Source: Ruminococcus flavefaciens
Lineage (GTDB): Bacteria > Bacillota > Clostridia > Oscillospirales > Ruminococcaceae
NCBI GenBank assembly: GCA_002309635.1
Contig: DBXO01000041.1
Coordinates: forward strand, 3,637-67,636
Length of the DNA: 64,000 nucleotides
Direction of reading: 5' to 3'
Each line of letters opens with the position of its first letter. Positions within the stretch are counted from its first letter, which is position 1. Position numbers and translations under genes: made by a program. The notes beneath the pieces were generated by a model, which was not told the DNA's origin, searched no databases, and saw only the letters and a list, made by a program, of their open reading frames with translations. Positions 25,662-34,541 of the stretch are shown here, one piece after another.

Positions 25662-26483
25662 ATGATACTTTATTTTTCGGCAACGGGAAATACACAGTTT
25701 CTCGCCACGGAGCTTGCAGAAAAGCTTGGCGATGACTGCATTGACCTGCTGAGCAGGATAAAAAACAACGACCTGTCTGAGATACGCTCCGACAGACCGT
25801 TCATAATACTTACACCTGTATACGTCTGCGAAATGCCGAGATTTCTCAGCAAATACTTCCGTAAGGTAAAGCTCACCGGAGACCGCAGGGTATACTTCAT
25901 TGCCAACAGCGCAGGCTATGGCGGCATAACAGGCTACCTTGCCAAAAAGCTTTTCAGGCGAAAGGGCATGCAGTTCATGGGATACTCAGAAGTGGTCATG
26001 CCGCGCAATTACTTCATAGGCCACTATCCGCCACAGACGAGGGACGAGATACAGTCCCGCCTTATAAACGCCTGCAGGCAGACCGACGAGATAGCCCAGA
26101 CAATAAAAAGCGGCGGAAAGCTCCGCGCAAGGTACGTATTCATGTTCGAGAAGCTCATAACCATACCCTTCAATCCCGTATGGTCAAAATACAAAATGCC
26201 GGCAAAGGACTTCTTCGCCAACAGCAAGTGCATAGGCTGCGGCAAGTGCGAAAGGCTCTGCCCCCTGAACAATATCTCCATAGTCGGGAAAAAGCCGAAA
26301 TGGGGAGACAACTGCACCCACTGCATGGCGTGTATAGGCAACTGCCCCGCAGAAGCCATAGAATACGGAAATATATCAAGAGAAAAAGGCAGATACAGCT
26401 TTCAGAAGTACAAATATCTGCTGAACAGCGGCAATGACGGCAGCTCTGCCGCAAAAACAGCGCAAAGGAGAAAAAATGGCTAA
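25662..26483 (+). CDS. EFR1-type flavodoxin-ferredoxin protein
   Basis: The protein (273 residues from ATG 25662, preceded by AGGAGGAGC) joins an N-terminal flavodoxin-like domain (ILYFSATGNTQFLATEL, FMN phosphate loop STGNT-like) to a C-terminal pair of [4Fe-4S] sites (CIGCGKCERLCPLNN and CTHCMACIGNCPAEA). Such EFR1 family proteins shuttle electrons between flavin and iron-sulfur partners; the partner is unknown. The stop overlaps the following flavin reductase gene by 8 bp, suggesting that the two work together in a redox step. Confidence 0.9.
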   Translation: MILYFSATGNTQFLATELAEKLGDDCIDLLSRIKNNDLSEIRSDRPFIILTPVYVCEMPRFLSKYFRKVKLTGDRRVYFIANSAGYGGITGYLAKKLFRRKGMQFMGYSEVVMPRNYFIGHYPPQTRDEIQSRLINACRQTDEIAQTIKSGGKLRARYVFMFEKLITIPFNPVWSKYKMPAKDFFANSKCIGCGKCERLCPLNNISIVGKKPKWGDNCTHCMACIGNCPAEAIEYGNISREKGRYSFQKYKYLLNSGNDGSSAAKTAQRRKNG

Positions 26484-27066
26484 GCAATTCTGGAAGGGCA
26501 GCACCCTGCTTGCCCCTGTTCCCGCAGCTCTCGTTACCTGCGGAACTATAGACGAACCAAATGTACTCACCATAGGCTGGACGGGTATAGTATGTACAAG
26601 ACCGCCCATGACCTATATTTCAGTGCGCCCCGAGCGCCATTCCCACGATATCATAAAAAAATCGGGAGAATTCGTCATAAACCTCACCACCTCCGCAATG
26701 TGCCGCGAGACCGACCTCTGCGGTGTGAAAAGCGGAAAGGATACGGACAAATTCGCCCTATGCGGACTGCATACGGTCCCTGCGCAGAAGGTAGCCCCGC
26801 CACTTATAGAGGAATGTCCCCTCAGTCTCGAATGCAGGGTGACAGATGAGAAGCTCCTCGGCTCACATACCATGTTCCTTGCGGAAATAGTGGGCATAGA
26901 CGCCGATGAAAGATTCATAGACAGCAAGGGCAAACTGAATTTACAGCAGTGCGGTCTCATGGCTTTCGCCCACGGCGAGTACTTCGCACTCGGAAGAAAG
27001 CTGGGCGACTTCGGCTTCTCTGTCAGAAAAAAGAAAAAACACCGCAAGCCGCCCAAAAATTCATGA
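26476..27066 (+). CDS. Flavin reductase-like FMN-binding protein
   Basis: The 196-residue protein is a split-barrel flavoprotein: KGSTLLAPVPAALVTCG at the start, TIGWTGIVCTRPPMTYISVRP and the HDIIKKSGEFVINLTT segment match the flavin reductase (DIM6/NTAB) family, where FMN binds at the dimer interface. The ATG at 26476 is preceded by AAAGGAG inside the upstream gene. It ends in a Lys-rich tail (SVRKKKKHRKPPKNS) and converges with the next gene, overlapping it by 6 bp at the 3' ends. Confidence 0.88.
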   Translation: MAKQFWKGSTLLAPVPAALVTCGTIDEPNVLTIGWTGIVCTRPPMTYISVRPERHSHDIIKKSGEFVINLTTSAMCRETDLCGVKSGKDTDKFALCGLHTVPAQKVAPPLIEECPLSLECRVTDEKLLGSHTMFLAEIVGIDADERFIDSKGKLNLQQCGLMAFAHGEYFALGRKLGDFGFSVRKKKKHRKPPKNS

Positions 27067-27399
27067 CGAGATATCCTCGATGTACTGCCGCAGATCCCGG
27101 CTGTTGCCGAAGTATATCCCTTCGGACAGGGCTTTCCTGTCATATTCCGTCATAAGCGCAAGATCAACGTCTATGGTAAGGCATGGCTTCTCCTCATCGC
27201 TTCGGAATACCACTGCCCTGCCGCCGCTTTCCCGCACTACGTACTCGGGAGACTTCTCCCTTACGGCAGCTGCTGCGAGCCGGGTCTCAACCCTGCTCCT
27301 GTGCACCGAACGACCGAGGGTGCAGACTACGAGAAATCCCGATATAACAAGCCCCGCAGCAAACGTGAAATATATCCTTTTTGCATTCCTGTACGTCAT
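27061..27399 (-). CDS. Small membrane-anchored protein with BofC-like C-terminal domain
   Basis: The 112-residue protein has an N-terminal membrane segment (YFTFAAGLVISGFLVVCTLG) and a small outer domain whose pattern (YVVRESGGRAVVF, then DVDLALMTEYDRKALSEGIY and a closing RDLRQYIEDI) resembles the C-terminal domain of BofC-type and related clostridial proteins. Function is unknown. AGGGAGTG precedes the ATG. Its 3' end overlaps that of the convergent flavin reductase gene by 6 bp, and no hairpin separates them. Confidence 0.65.
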   Translation of the reverse strand: MTYRNAKRIYFTFAAGLVISGFLVVCTLGRSVHRSRVETRLAAAAVREKSPEYVVRESGGRAVVFRSDEEKPCLTIDVDLALMTEYDRKALSEGIYFGNSRDLRQYIEDISS

Positions 27400-27485
27400 T
27401 TTATCACTCCCTTGCCGAAATATCCTTAATTATTATCGCCCGATTTTTCTATATTATACAAATTGCCGATTTTTCTTAAAAAGTC

Positions 27486-27514
27486 TTAACATTTCTGCCT
27501 TAACGTGATATAAT
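27486..27514 (+). promoter_or_regulatory. Promoter of the class A PBP gene
   Basis: TTAACA (27486-27491), 17 bp, TATAAT (27509-27514). Transcription would start near 27521, which argues against the ATG at 27530 (leader of about 9 bases, no ribosome site) as the main start of the PBP. Confidence 0.65.
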
Positions 27515-27592
27515 GTATAATGTATATTTATGTACAGGAGCATAAAAATCTTTGAAAGGAGACTTGCCGTCACCGACGGCTATTCTGACAAA

Positions 27593-30214
27593 ATGAATTC
27601 TAAAAACCTTAACGCTTCCCGTCATCTTGAAGCAGCTGATCAGGAAGTGCATAGTAATCCCCATAAAAAGAAAAAGAAAAAACACAGTCTGGCGTTCAGA
27701 ATCTTCAAAAAGCTCATGACCGTCATCGCCACCACACTGCTCTCGCTGCTTCTCGTTATCATCATTACGGGTACCATAGTAAGCTCAGCGCTTACGGTAT
27801 ACGTTCTGAAGTTCATGGACGATTCCACGACGGTAACGCTTCAGGAGCTCGAATCGGGAAGTGATACCTTCTTCTTCGCCCAGCATCTCAACACTCACGG
27901 CGACCTGATAATGGACGAGCACGGCAACCCGGAGCTCGAACAGCTCTATCACAACCCAAGCAAGGTACAGCGTATCCCGGTATCTATCGACAAGATACCC
28001 CAGCACGTCCGCGCTGCTTTCGTATGCACCGAGGACGAGCGTTTCTACGCCCATGACGGTGTTGACTACAAGCGTACATTTTCAGCATTCCTGAATATGT
28101 TCCTCCACTTCTACAATACCGAGCAGGGCGGTTCGACTATCACCCAGCAGCTGGTAAAGAACCTTTCGGGAAACGATCAGCATACCACAGAACGTAAGAT
28201 ACGTGAGATATTCTCGGCTATGCAGCTTGAAAAGAGCTACACCAAGGACGAGATACTCGAGGAATACCTCAACTATATCGCCTTCGGCGGTCCGAGAAAC
28301 GGTATACAGAAGGCTGCGATAGACTACTTCGGAAAGGACGTTTCCGAGCTTACGGTCCCCGAGGCTGCCGTACTTGCGGCTATTCCCAAGAGCCCTGAGG
28401 ACTACGGTCCTTTCGTTATCTACCGTCAGGACGACAACGATCCCAATTCCCCCATAGTCGTTGACGGTAAGGCCAATAACAAGCCACGTCAGGAGTACGT
28501 TCTCTACAAGCTCTACGAAAACGGCTTCATCACCTACGACGAGTATCAGGAGTACCTCGTTACACCCCTTGTATATACGGATTCGGAGGAATACAAGCAG
28601 GCTCACCCCGAAAAGGAGCTTGAGGAGCTTGAAGCAAAATCAGTAAAATACAGCTGGATACTTGACGCCGCTTTCTTTGAGGCGATAGAGATATTCCAGG
28701 AAAGATATGATTTATCCTTTGAGCAGGCTCTTGACAAGATACAGACAGGCGGCTACAAGGTGTATATCAGATACGACCCGCAGATGCAGGCCTATGTCGA
28801 GGACAGGCTCAGCAATATAAACAATATCCTCTATGAGCCATCATTCAGACGATATGTTGATATCAACGGCGACGGAACAGTTGACGAAGAGGAGGCTCTC
28901 CCCCATATCGGCTTCGTTGCCATGAACTACAAGGGCGAGGTGCTCTGTGCAGTCGGTACCATCGGCGAAAAGACAGGTGCTCTCGTTACGAACTATGCAG
29001 TTAAAGAACCGAGACAGGTAGGTTCTACCATAAAGCCTATTGCAGGCTACGGATACGGTATCGATTCCGGCAAGTTCCACTGGGGCTCTGTTCTTAAAAA
29101 CTCGGCTATAAAAACGGAAGACGGCAAGCCATGGCCTACCAACTACGGTAACGTACAAGGAAACGGCGGCCCTGTTCAGCTCTGGGCTGGTCTCCAGCAG
29201 TCACTGAACACCATTTCCGCTCAGCTCGTTGCTCAGCTCGGTCAGGAGAACGTTTTCGACTATGCTCACGACAAGCTCGGTCTTAAGCTTTCACTGGGCG
29301 AAAGGGGAGAGGGCTACGAGTCACCGCTGGTACTCGGCGCTCTTACAAACGGTGTAACCCTTGAGAACCTTGCAAACGCTTACCTCCCCTACGGCAATCA
29401 GGGCATGCAGTACGACGCTCACCTCATTTACCGCATAGACGACAGCAATCAGCAGATAATCTATCAGAACGACGGTAATCCGAGACGTGCAGTTTCCGAC
29501 GAAACAGCCTACGTTATGAACCGTCTTATGAAAAACGTTATCGAAACATCAATGGGTACAGGTACTGCCGCAAAGCTTTACAACAAGGTGGTTGTCGGCA
29601 AGACAGGTACAACTCAGGACTTCGCGGACGAGTGCTTCGTCGGACTTACTCCCGATTTCGTCAGCGCTATCACTATAGGCTACAAGTCAATAAAAGTCGC
29701 TCTTACCGCAGATGTTATCTCGGCATCAAGCTGGAGGAAGGTCATAGGCGACTATATTACGGCAAACTACACTGATACACCTACTGACTTTGAAAAGGTC
29801 AGCACGGTCATCGAGGCGCCGATGTGTTCAAATACAGGCTGCATAGCAGGTTCTAACTGTCCAAGAAGCAGCATTATAGGCTACTGGAAGTCAACATGTC
29901 AGGACAACGAGGACTATAAGCCGCCGTATTGCAGCGGAGCTCACAGCTATAAGCCCGCAACTCAGACAACAACAAGCGCAGCAGACGGAAGCTCAACAGG
30001 CGGCGGTGCAGCAGGAGGCGGAAACGCTTCAGGCGGCGGTGCAGCAGGAGGCGGAAACGCTTCAGGCGGCGGTGCGGCAGGAGGCGGTGACGCTTCAGGC
30101 GGAGGTGCGGCAGGAGGCGGCGACGCTTCAGGCGGCGGTGCAGCAGCTGGCGGTGACGCTTCAGGCGGCGGTGCAGCAGCAGGCGGTGACGCAGGCGGCG
30201 GCGCAGCTGAATAA
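27593..30214 (+). CDS. Class A penicillin-binding protein with Gly/Ala-rich tail
   Basis: This bifunctional peptidoglycan synthase has about 873 residues. A Lys-rich cytoplasmic start (KKKKKKHS) and one membrane segment lead into the GT51 transglycosylase domain (FVCTEDERFYAHDGVDYKR, with the catalytic Glu, and GGSTITQQLVKNL). The transpeptidase domain has its active-site Ser in QVGSTIKP, SLN in QQSLNTIS and KTG in VGKTGTTQDF. After a Cys-containing region (MCSNTGCIAGSNCPRS) comes a Thr/Ser linker and a repetitive tail of GGGAAGGGNAS-type units to the C-terminus. Start is uncertain: ATG 27593 has a ribosome site only far upstream; ATG 27530 is in frame but almost at the transcript start. Confidence 0.9.
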   Translation: MNSKNLNASRHLEAADQEVHSNPHKKKKKKHSLAFRIFKKLMTVIATTLLSLLLVIIITGTIVSSALTVYVLKFMDDSTTVTLQELESGSDTFFFAQHLNTHGDLIMDEHGNPELEQLYHNPSKVQRIPVSIDKIPQHVRAAFVCTEDERFYAHDGVDYKRTFSAFLNMFLHFYNTEQGGSTITQQLVKNLSGNDQHTTERKIREIFSAMQLEKSYTKDEILEEYLNYIAFGGPRNGIQKAAIDYFGKDVSELTVPEAAVLAAIPKSPEDYGPFVIYRQDDNDPNSPIVVDGKANNKPRQEYVLYKLYENGFITYDEYQEYLVTPLVYTDSEEYKQAHPEKELEELEAKSVKYSWILDAAFFEAIEIFQERYDLSFEQALDKIQTGGYKVYIRYDPQMQAYVEDRLSNINNILYEPSFRRYVDINGDGTVDEEEALPHIGFVAMNYKGEVLCAVGTIGEKTGALVTNYAVKEPRQVGSTIKPIAGYGYGIDSGKFHWGSVLKNSAIKTEDGKPWPTNYGNVQGNGGPVQLWAGLQQSLNTISAQLVAQLGQENVFDYAHDKLGLKLSLGERGEGYESPLVLGALTNGVTLENLANAYLPYGNQGMQYDAHLIYRIDDSNQQIIYQNDGNPRRAVSDETAYVMNRLMKNVIETSMGTGTAAKLYNKVVVGKTGTTQDFADECFVGLTPDFVSAITIGYKSIKVALTADVISASSWRKVIGDYITANYTDTPTDFEKVSTVIEAPMCSNTGCIAGSNCPRSSIIGYWKSTCQDNEDYKPPYCSGAHSYKPATQTTTSAADGSSTGGGAAGGGNASGGGAAGGGNASGGGAAGGGDASGGGAAGGGDASGGGAAAGGDASGGGAAAGGDAGGGAAE
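29998..30208 (+). repeat. 30-bp coding repeats in the PBP tail
   Basis: About seven tandem units of roughly 30 bp (variants of GCTTCAGGCGGCGGTGCAGC followed by AGGAGGCGGAAAC) encode Ala-Ser-Gly3-Ala2-Gly3-Asn/Asp. Units differ by few bases, mostly silent or Asn/Asp and Gly/Ala changes, indicating recent expansion. The unit length is a multiple of three, so copy changes keep the frame. All three frames of the plus strand stay open here, which explains spurious overlapping reading frames. Confidence 0.9.
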
Positions 30215-30231
30215 TATAAAAAGGTGATTTT

Positions 30232-31347
30232 TTGAGCAATAACATCAGATTATGCTGTCCATGCCATTTCGGACTGGAGAGCGTGCTTAAATACGAAATA
30301 CAAAAGATCGGCGGCACTGACCTCAAGGTCAGCGACGGAAAAATAAGCTTCACGGGCGACGAGAATATCCTCGCCCGTGCCAATCTCTGCCTTTCAACAG
30401 CGGAAAGAGTCCTCATAGAGCTCATAGAGTTCAGGGCTACTACCTTTGAAGAGCTTTTCCAGGGCGTAAGAGCTGTAGAGCTTGAACGCTATATTGGTCC
30501 CAACGACGCATTCCCCGTCAAGGGGCATTCCCTTAATTCGGCTCTCCACAGCGTTCCGGACTGTCAGTCAATAGTAAAAAAAGCGGCAGTCGAGCGTCTT
30601 AAGTCGAAATACGGCATTGAATGGTTCGACGAGACAGGTCCGACGGTGCAGATAAAATTCAGCATCCTCAAGGACGTTGTTTCACTTTACCTTGACACAA
30701 GCGGCTTGGGGCTCCACAAGCGAGGATACAGGAAGAATTCCAATGCCGCTCCTATAAAGGAGACGCTTGCGGCAGGAATAATCGACCTTGCAAGGGTTCG
30801 CCCGGATTCCATTGTATGCGACCCATTCTGCGGAAGCGGTACTCTCCTTATCGAAGCTGCGCTGAAAGCGCTGAGGATCGCTCCCGGTATAAACAGAAGA
30901 TTCGCAGCCGAAAAATGGAGCAGCATTGACGACAGGATATGGCGTGAGGAACGCAAAAGAGCTATAGAAAACGTGGACAAGTCCGCTGAGTTTCACGGCA
31001 TAGGTGCAGATATCGATGACGCAGCCGTTGCACTCACACTTGACAACGCTCACAAGGCGGGAATAAAATCCCGGCTTACAATAGAGCAGGCTGATATAAC
31101 CAGGTTCGTTCAGCCCGCAGATTCGATAGTTATATGCAACCCGCCCTACGGCGAGAGGCTCCTCGAACTTCGTGAGGCAGAGGATATCTACCGTAAAATG
31201 GGCAAGGTACTCGGCAAGGGCGGCAGCAGACAGAGCTATATCATCTCACCGCATGAGGAGTTTGAGAAGTTCTTCGGCGCAGAAGCCCATAAGCGCAGAA
31301 AGCTCTATAACGGCATGATAAAATGCCAGCTCTACATGTATTTTTAA
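30232..31347 (+). CDS. THUMP-domain 23S rRNA guanine-N2 methyltransferase (RlmL-like)
   Basis: The 371-residue protein has an N-terminal ferredoxin-like/THUMP part (about 1-155) and a SAM-dependent methyltransferase domain with DPFCGSGTLLIEAAL and the catalytic CNPPYGERL motif. It matches the YpsC/RlmL N-terminal half family that makes m2G in 23S rRNA. The start is TTG at 30232, with AAAAAGGTG 8 bases before it and the natural homology MSNNIRLCCPCHFGLE beginning there. It lies 17 bp after the PBP gene and is probably cotranscribed. Confidence 0.9.
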   Translation: MSNNIRLCCPCHFGLESVLKYEIQKIGGTDLKVSDGKISFTGDENILARANLCLSTAERVLIELIEFRATTFEELFQGVRAVELERYIGPNDAFPVKGHSLNSALHSVPDCQSIVKKAAVERLKSKYGIEWFDETGPTVQIKFSILKDVVSLYLDTSGLGLHKRGYRKNSNAAPIKETLAAGIIDLARVRPDSIVCDPFCGSGTLLIEAALKALRIAPGINRRFAAEKWSSIDDRIWREERKRAIENVDKSAEFHGIGADIDDAAVALTLDNAHKAGIKSRLTIEQADITRFVQPADSIVICNPPYGERLLELREAEDIYRKMGKVLGKGGSRQSYIISPHEEFEKFFGAEAHKRRKLYNGMIKCQLYMYF

Positions 31348-31361
31348 GCAGAAACTCAACA

Positions 31362-31395
31362 GGCGTAAAGAAGCTGCGGCTTCTTTACGCCAATT
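31362..31395 (+). terminator. Hairpin after the rRNA methyltransferase gene
   Basis: GGCGTAAAGAAGC and GCTTCTTTACGCC form a 13-bp stem with a TGCG loop, followed by AATTTC. The T-tract is weak, but the stem is long. Confidence 0.65.
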
Positions 31396-31459
31396 TCATA
31401 ATACAAAGCTTTGTTTTCTCTGCAAGGTAAATGGATAAAAACCAAAAAGGGGTGATATT

Positions 31460-32116
31460 ATGGGATATTTACTGAAAAGGAAGCTGCTGCACCTGTTCTT
31501 CCCTACACGCTGTCCTGTATGCGGCTGTTTTATAGGCGCTATGGACCGCTTCTGCGTCAGCTGTGCGGAAAAGCTGACACGGTATGAGGAGAGCTTCGGT
31601 ATTGAGGGAGCTGTAAGCTTCACGGCTGCTTTTGTATACGACGACAATATCAGGCCTGCGGTCTTTCTCCTCAAGGACGGCACAGATGGAAACGCTGCAT
31701 ACGCTTTAGGCGGAGCCCTTGCGGACAGGCTCAGGGAAAACGGCTCGGCAAACGGCACAGATATTATAGTCCCGGCCCCTATGCACCGCAGGGATATACG
31801 CAGGCGCGGCTTCAACCAGTCTGCTCTCATAGCCGCCGAGGTGAGCAGGATCCTTGATATCCCCACCGACCCGAAGGCTGTAACAAAGACAAGGCATACA
31901 CACACTCAGAAGGGGCTCGGAAAAAGCGGCAGAGCAGTCAACCTCCGCAATGCATTTTCGGCTTCTGACAGGCTTAAGGGCAAAAATGTCCTCCTTATAG
32001 ATGATATATGCACAACAGGCAGTACTCTCCGTGAGATAACTGCCGCAATAAAAAAAGCAGGCGCAGCCTCTGTAAGCTGTGCCTGCTGCTGCAAAACAAG
32101 CTCCCGCAAAGACTGA
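31460..32116 (+). CDS. comF: ComF-family phosphoribosyltransferase-like protein
   Basis: The 218-residue protein has an N-terminal zinc-finger-like Cys set (CPVCGCF and FCVSCAEKL) and a phosphoribosyltransferase domain ending in the PRPP-binding motif VLLIDDICTTGSTLRE. ComF proteins take part in DNA uptake and recombination in competent bacteria. The ATG follows GGGGTGATATT. It stands alone between two hairpins, with the last 19 bases of the gene forming part of the downstream terminator. No other classical com operon gene is next to it; a ComEC-like hydrolase lies about 20 kb away. Confidence 0.9.
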   Translation: MGYLLKRKLLHLFFPTRCPVCGCFIGAMDRFCVSCAEKLTRYEESFGIEGAVSFTAAFVYDDNIRPAVFLLKDGTDGNAAYALGGALADRLRENGSANGTDIIVPAPMHRRDIRRRGFNQSALIAAEVSRILDIPTDPKAVTKTRHTHTQKGLGKSGRAVNLRNAFSASDRLKGKNVLLIDDICTTGSTLREITAAIKKAGAASVSCACCCKTSSRKD

Positions 32117-32135
32117 CCTCTGCGGGAGCTTATTA
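32098..32135. terminator. Two-way terminator between comF and the scaffoldin-like gene
   Basis: AAGCTCCCGCA (32098-32108) pairs with TGCGGGAGCTT (32121-32131). It overlaps the end of comF and lies directly before the stop of the convergent gene. Confidence 0.7.
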
Positions 32136-32137
32136 CT

Positions 32138-33820
32138 TTATATCATCCTGCCTTTTCTCTCAATATACTCAACAAGTGAGTTTACATCGCCGTTTCCTGA
32201 TACATATGCATAGAAACCGAGAACCAGCGAAGCGTCAACTGCGTCGATAACGCCGTCCGTGTTGACGTCGGCTGCTACACGCTGCTGCTTGTTGAACTTG
32301 CTGTTCTTTCCGCTTGAACGTAAAGCGTACTCGGCAAGTATCTTTGAAGCGTCTGCTGCGTCTATGAGCTTGTCGTTGTTAACGTCGCCCAGCTCATAAG
32401 GAGGATTGTCGATTACCTTTATACTTCCCTGAGCAAGACCTTCTGTGAAGATGTGCTGCGTCATTGCCATACCAACTTCATCGTAAGCAATGTTTGTGAA
32501 CAACGGTTCCTCACCGTAGGGTGCAGGTCCGACCTCGAACTTGAATTCGTCGCCTACCTCACAGTCCTCGGGAAGCGTGAAATCGATCTCCCACATAACG
32601 CCGTCCTTACCGTAGTTCTCAAAGCCTGCGGTAACGAGTACGATAAAGTCATCCGTATCGCCTGCCGCCTGAGCGCATGCAAGCTTTGAAGCTGCGGGTC
32701 CGCAGTATGCTTCTCCGACCTTCATTCTCTTGTCGTAGTAAAGATATATGAGGCTGTTGCAGTACATTCCGTTTGCACCGTCAACTATGAGCTCAACGTG
32801 CTGTTTCTTTGATACTGCGTCATCAAGACATACCTCCGTACTGCTGAGGTGGAAAACAGGCTTTCCCTGTACAGCGGGAGCGTATGTAACTGTTGTAGTT
32901 GTTATTTCCTGTGCCTTTACAGTGTTCAGTTTCTGTGTACGCGGCGTTACCGTAGTAACAGCGGTAGTGTTCACAGCTGTTGTTTCGGCAACAGCTGCCG
33001 TTGTTACAGGCATCACATACGAAGCTGCTGTTGTTGCAACACTTTCAACGTTCTCTGTAAAAGGCGCTGTAGTAGTTTCAGGTACAAAAGCAGTTGTTGC
33101 AACAGGTGCTGTAGCTGCAAAAGTCGTAGTAGTTGTCGTTGTTGTAGTTGTAGTTGTTGTAGTTGTTGACGTCGCTGCAGCAGCAGTTGTCAATTTGATA
33201 ACTGTCGGCGGGACCTGTTCTTCCAAAGGCTCGCCCATGGAAACAAACTTGCAGAAGTTTTCGCCGTTCTCCTTTTTCCTTGCAGCAAACGCCTGTGCTG
33301 TAGAACCGTTATATCCCATTATTGTTCCATAATATGCGGGACCTCCGTTTCCGTCGCTTACCGTATTGCAGATAAAAGCGTCATCGAACTGCAATACGCA
33401 GTTCGGATTTTCTATAGCGACCTCCATAAGGTTGTAACAGCCGCAGAACGCATAATCTCCGACTCTTTCAACGCTTCGTTCAATTCTTATGGATTTGATG
33501 GCGGTTCCTGCAAATGCTTTTGATCGGATAGACTTTACAGGCAGATTTGATACCTCAAGAGGGACCAGAATTTTATCAAACGTTTCCACTTCATCTGTAA
33601 CACCGATTACCTCAAGGAATCTGCCGTCCTTTCCGTTCATGATCTCATATTCAAGTGAACCGAGTTTTATCCTGCTGGTGAGCCCCGGTCTGGGAGCCCC
33701 GTTAATGACCTGATCTGCTGCATAAGGTGCTGCATCGGCAACTATCGGAGCAGCAACAGAAATATTGCCTATGGCAATAAGTGCAGACAAACAAACAGCC
33801 GCAATTTTTATGGCTTTCAT
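32138..33820 (-). CDS. LRR - cohesin-like - dockerin protein (possible adaptor scaffoldin)
   Basis: The 560-residue secreted protein has four parts. A signal peptide (VCLSALIAIGNISVAA) leads to a short leucine-rich, BspA-like repeat region (about 60-200: SIRSKAFAGTAIKSIRIE, DYAFCGCYNLMEVAIENP). Next is a Thr/Val-rich linker (about 215-325). The third part resembles a cohesin (about 330-480: VELIVDGANGMYCNSLIYLY, DGVMWEIDFTLPEDCEVGDE). The C-terminus is a type I dockerin with two calcium loops (GDVNNDKLIDAADASKIL and ADVNTDGVIDAVDASLVLG). This dockerin differs clearly from those of the cellulases here, as expected if it binds another cohesin. Carrying both partner modules makes it a candidate adaptor, but the cohesin call is by eye. 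Confidence 0.72.
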   Translation of the reverse strand: MKAIKIAAVCLSALIAIGNISVAAPIVADAAPYAADQVINGAPRPGLTSRIKLGSLEYEIMNGKDGRFLEVIGVTDEVETFDKILVPLEVSNLPVKSIRSKAFAGTAIKSIRIERSVERVGDYAFCGCYNLMEVAIENPNCVLQFDDAFICNTVSDGNGGPAYYGTIMGYNGSTAQAFAARKKENGENFCKFVSMGEPLEEQVPPTVIKLTTAAAATSTTTTTTTTTTTTTTTFAATAPVATTAFVPETTTAPFTENVESVATTAASYVMPVTTAAVAETTAVNTTAVTTVTPRTQKLNTVKAQEITTTTVTYAPAVQGKPVFHLSSTEVCLDDAVSKKQHVELIVDGANGMYCNSLIYLYYDKRMKVGEAYCGPAASKLACAQAAGDTDDFIVLVTAGFENYGKDGVMWEIDFTLPEDCEVGDEFKFEVGPAPYGEEPLFTNIAYDEVGMAMTQHIFTEGLAQGSIKVIDNPPYELGDVNNDKLIDAADASKILAEYALRSSGKNSKFNKQQRVAADVNTDGVIDAVDASLVLGFYAYVSGNGDVNSLVEYIERKGRMI

Positions 33821-34088
33821 AAATACCTCCGAAAAAATAAAAAATACAAATAACCACGCTGCATATCAAGCAGCTTCCTTCTTCTCCCACATCCACACCC
33901 TCGTCATTTTCAGTCAATGCGCGGTGGTAAAAATAAGCGATAACAATGAATTCGTGCGATGTCTGAGCTTAACGATACAACGGAAGATTCGAACTTCCTC
34001 TGCCGCTCCCGGCATAACCGCATTAATCGCTTTCCTTGCGGAAAGACTTTCTTTGCATTCGCCCTGTGAATGACTACACCAAATAAGC

Positions 34089-34541
34089 TCAAATGAGCTC
34101 GGTGGACCAGTTGAGTGCCTGTATTCTGTTATCGGTCACTCGGAACTCCTTAGACATATCGTCTATCTTTTTCTGGAGTTTCCCTACGTCTACGGCGCTG
34201 AGTATCTTTATTTCACTCATTCTTGCACGCCGTGCCGTCTGACTGGCATTGGAAACAATATCTTTGTATACAGTGATCTTGACCTTGAGAGTGTCCCTCG
34301 CGGCAATAAGCTCTGTAATGCTTTTTCCTTCGGAAATAGTAGCGCAATTCGTATGATTGATCCTTTTCATGAGCTCCTCAAGTCTTTTCAGAGAGCTGTC
34401 AAGCTCCCTGATGAGAGCTTCGGGATCCTCAGCAGGCTTTTCATTTTCCTGTACGATAACATTATTGACAAGTCTGCTTCTGAGCTGTTCTATATTTCTG
34501 TTCAGGTCTGCTCGTTCTTGTAGTGCTTCTGCAAGTTTCAT
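34089..34541 (-). CDS. DIP1984-family coiled-coil protein
   Basis: The 150-residue, mostly helical protein matches the DIP1984 (septicolysin-like) family: MKLAEALQERADLNRNIEQL at the start, INHTNCATISEGKSITELIA in the middle, and VDVGKLQKKIDDMSKEFRVT towards the end. The biological role is not established. GGAGTGAAGAA precedes the ATG. It has a space of 268 bp to the scaffoldin-like gene, in which only a small hairpin and the ribosome site of that gene were seen. Confidence 0.82.
   Translation of the reverse strand: MKLAEALQERADLNRNIEQLRSRLVNNVIVQENEKPAEDPEALIRELDSSLKRLEELMKRINHTNCATISEGKSITELIAARDTLKVKITVYKDIVSNASQTARRARMSEIKILSAVDVGKLQKKIDDMSKEFRVTDNRIQALNWSTELI

Noticed and set aside
29998..30208. 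Tandem 30-bp repeats as a possible CRISPR array
   Set aside because: Units are contiguous without unique spacers and code in frame for the Gly/Ala tail of the PBP.
33100..33180. Short-period GTT/GTAGTT repeats, also near 21670-21850 and 61590-61650, looking like microsatellites or a CRISPR-like array
   Set aside because: They are in-frame Thr codons of linkers between modules of secreted proteins, with no spacers.
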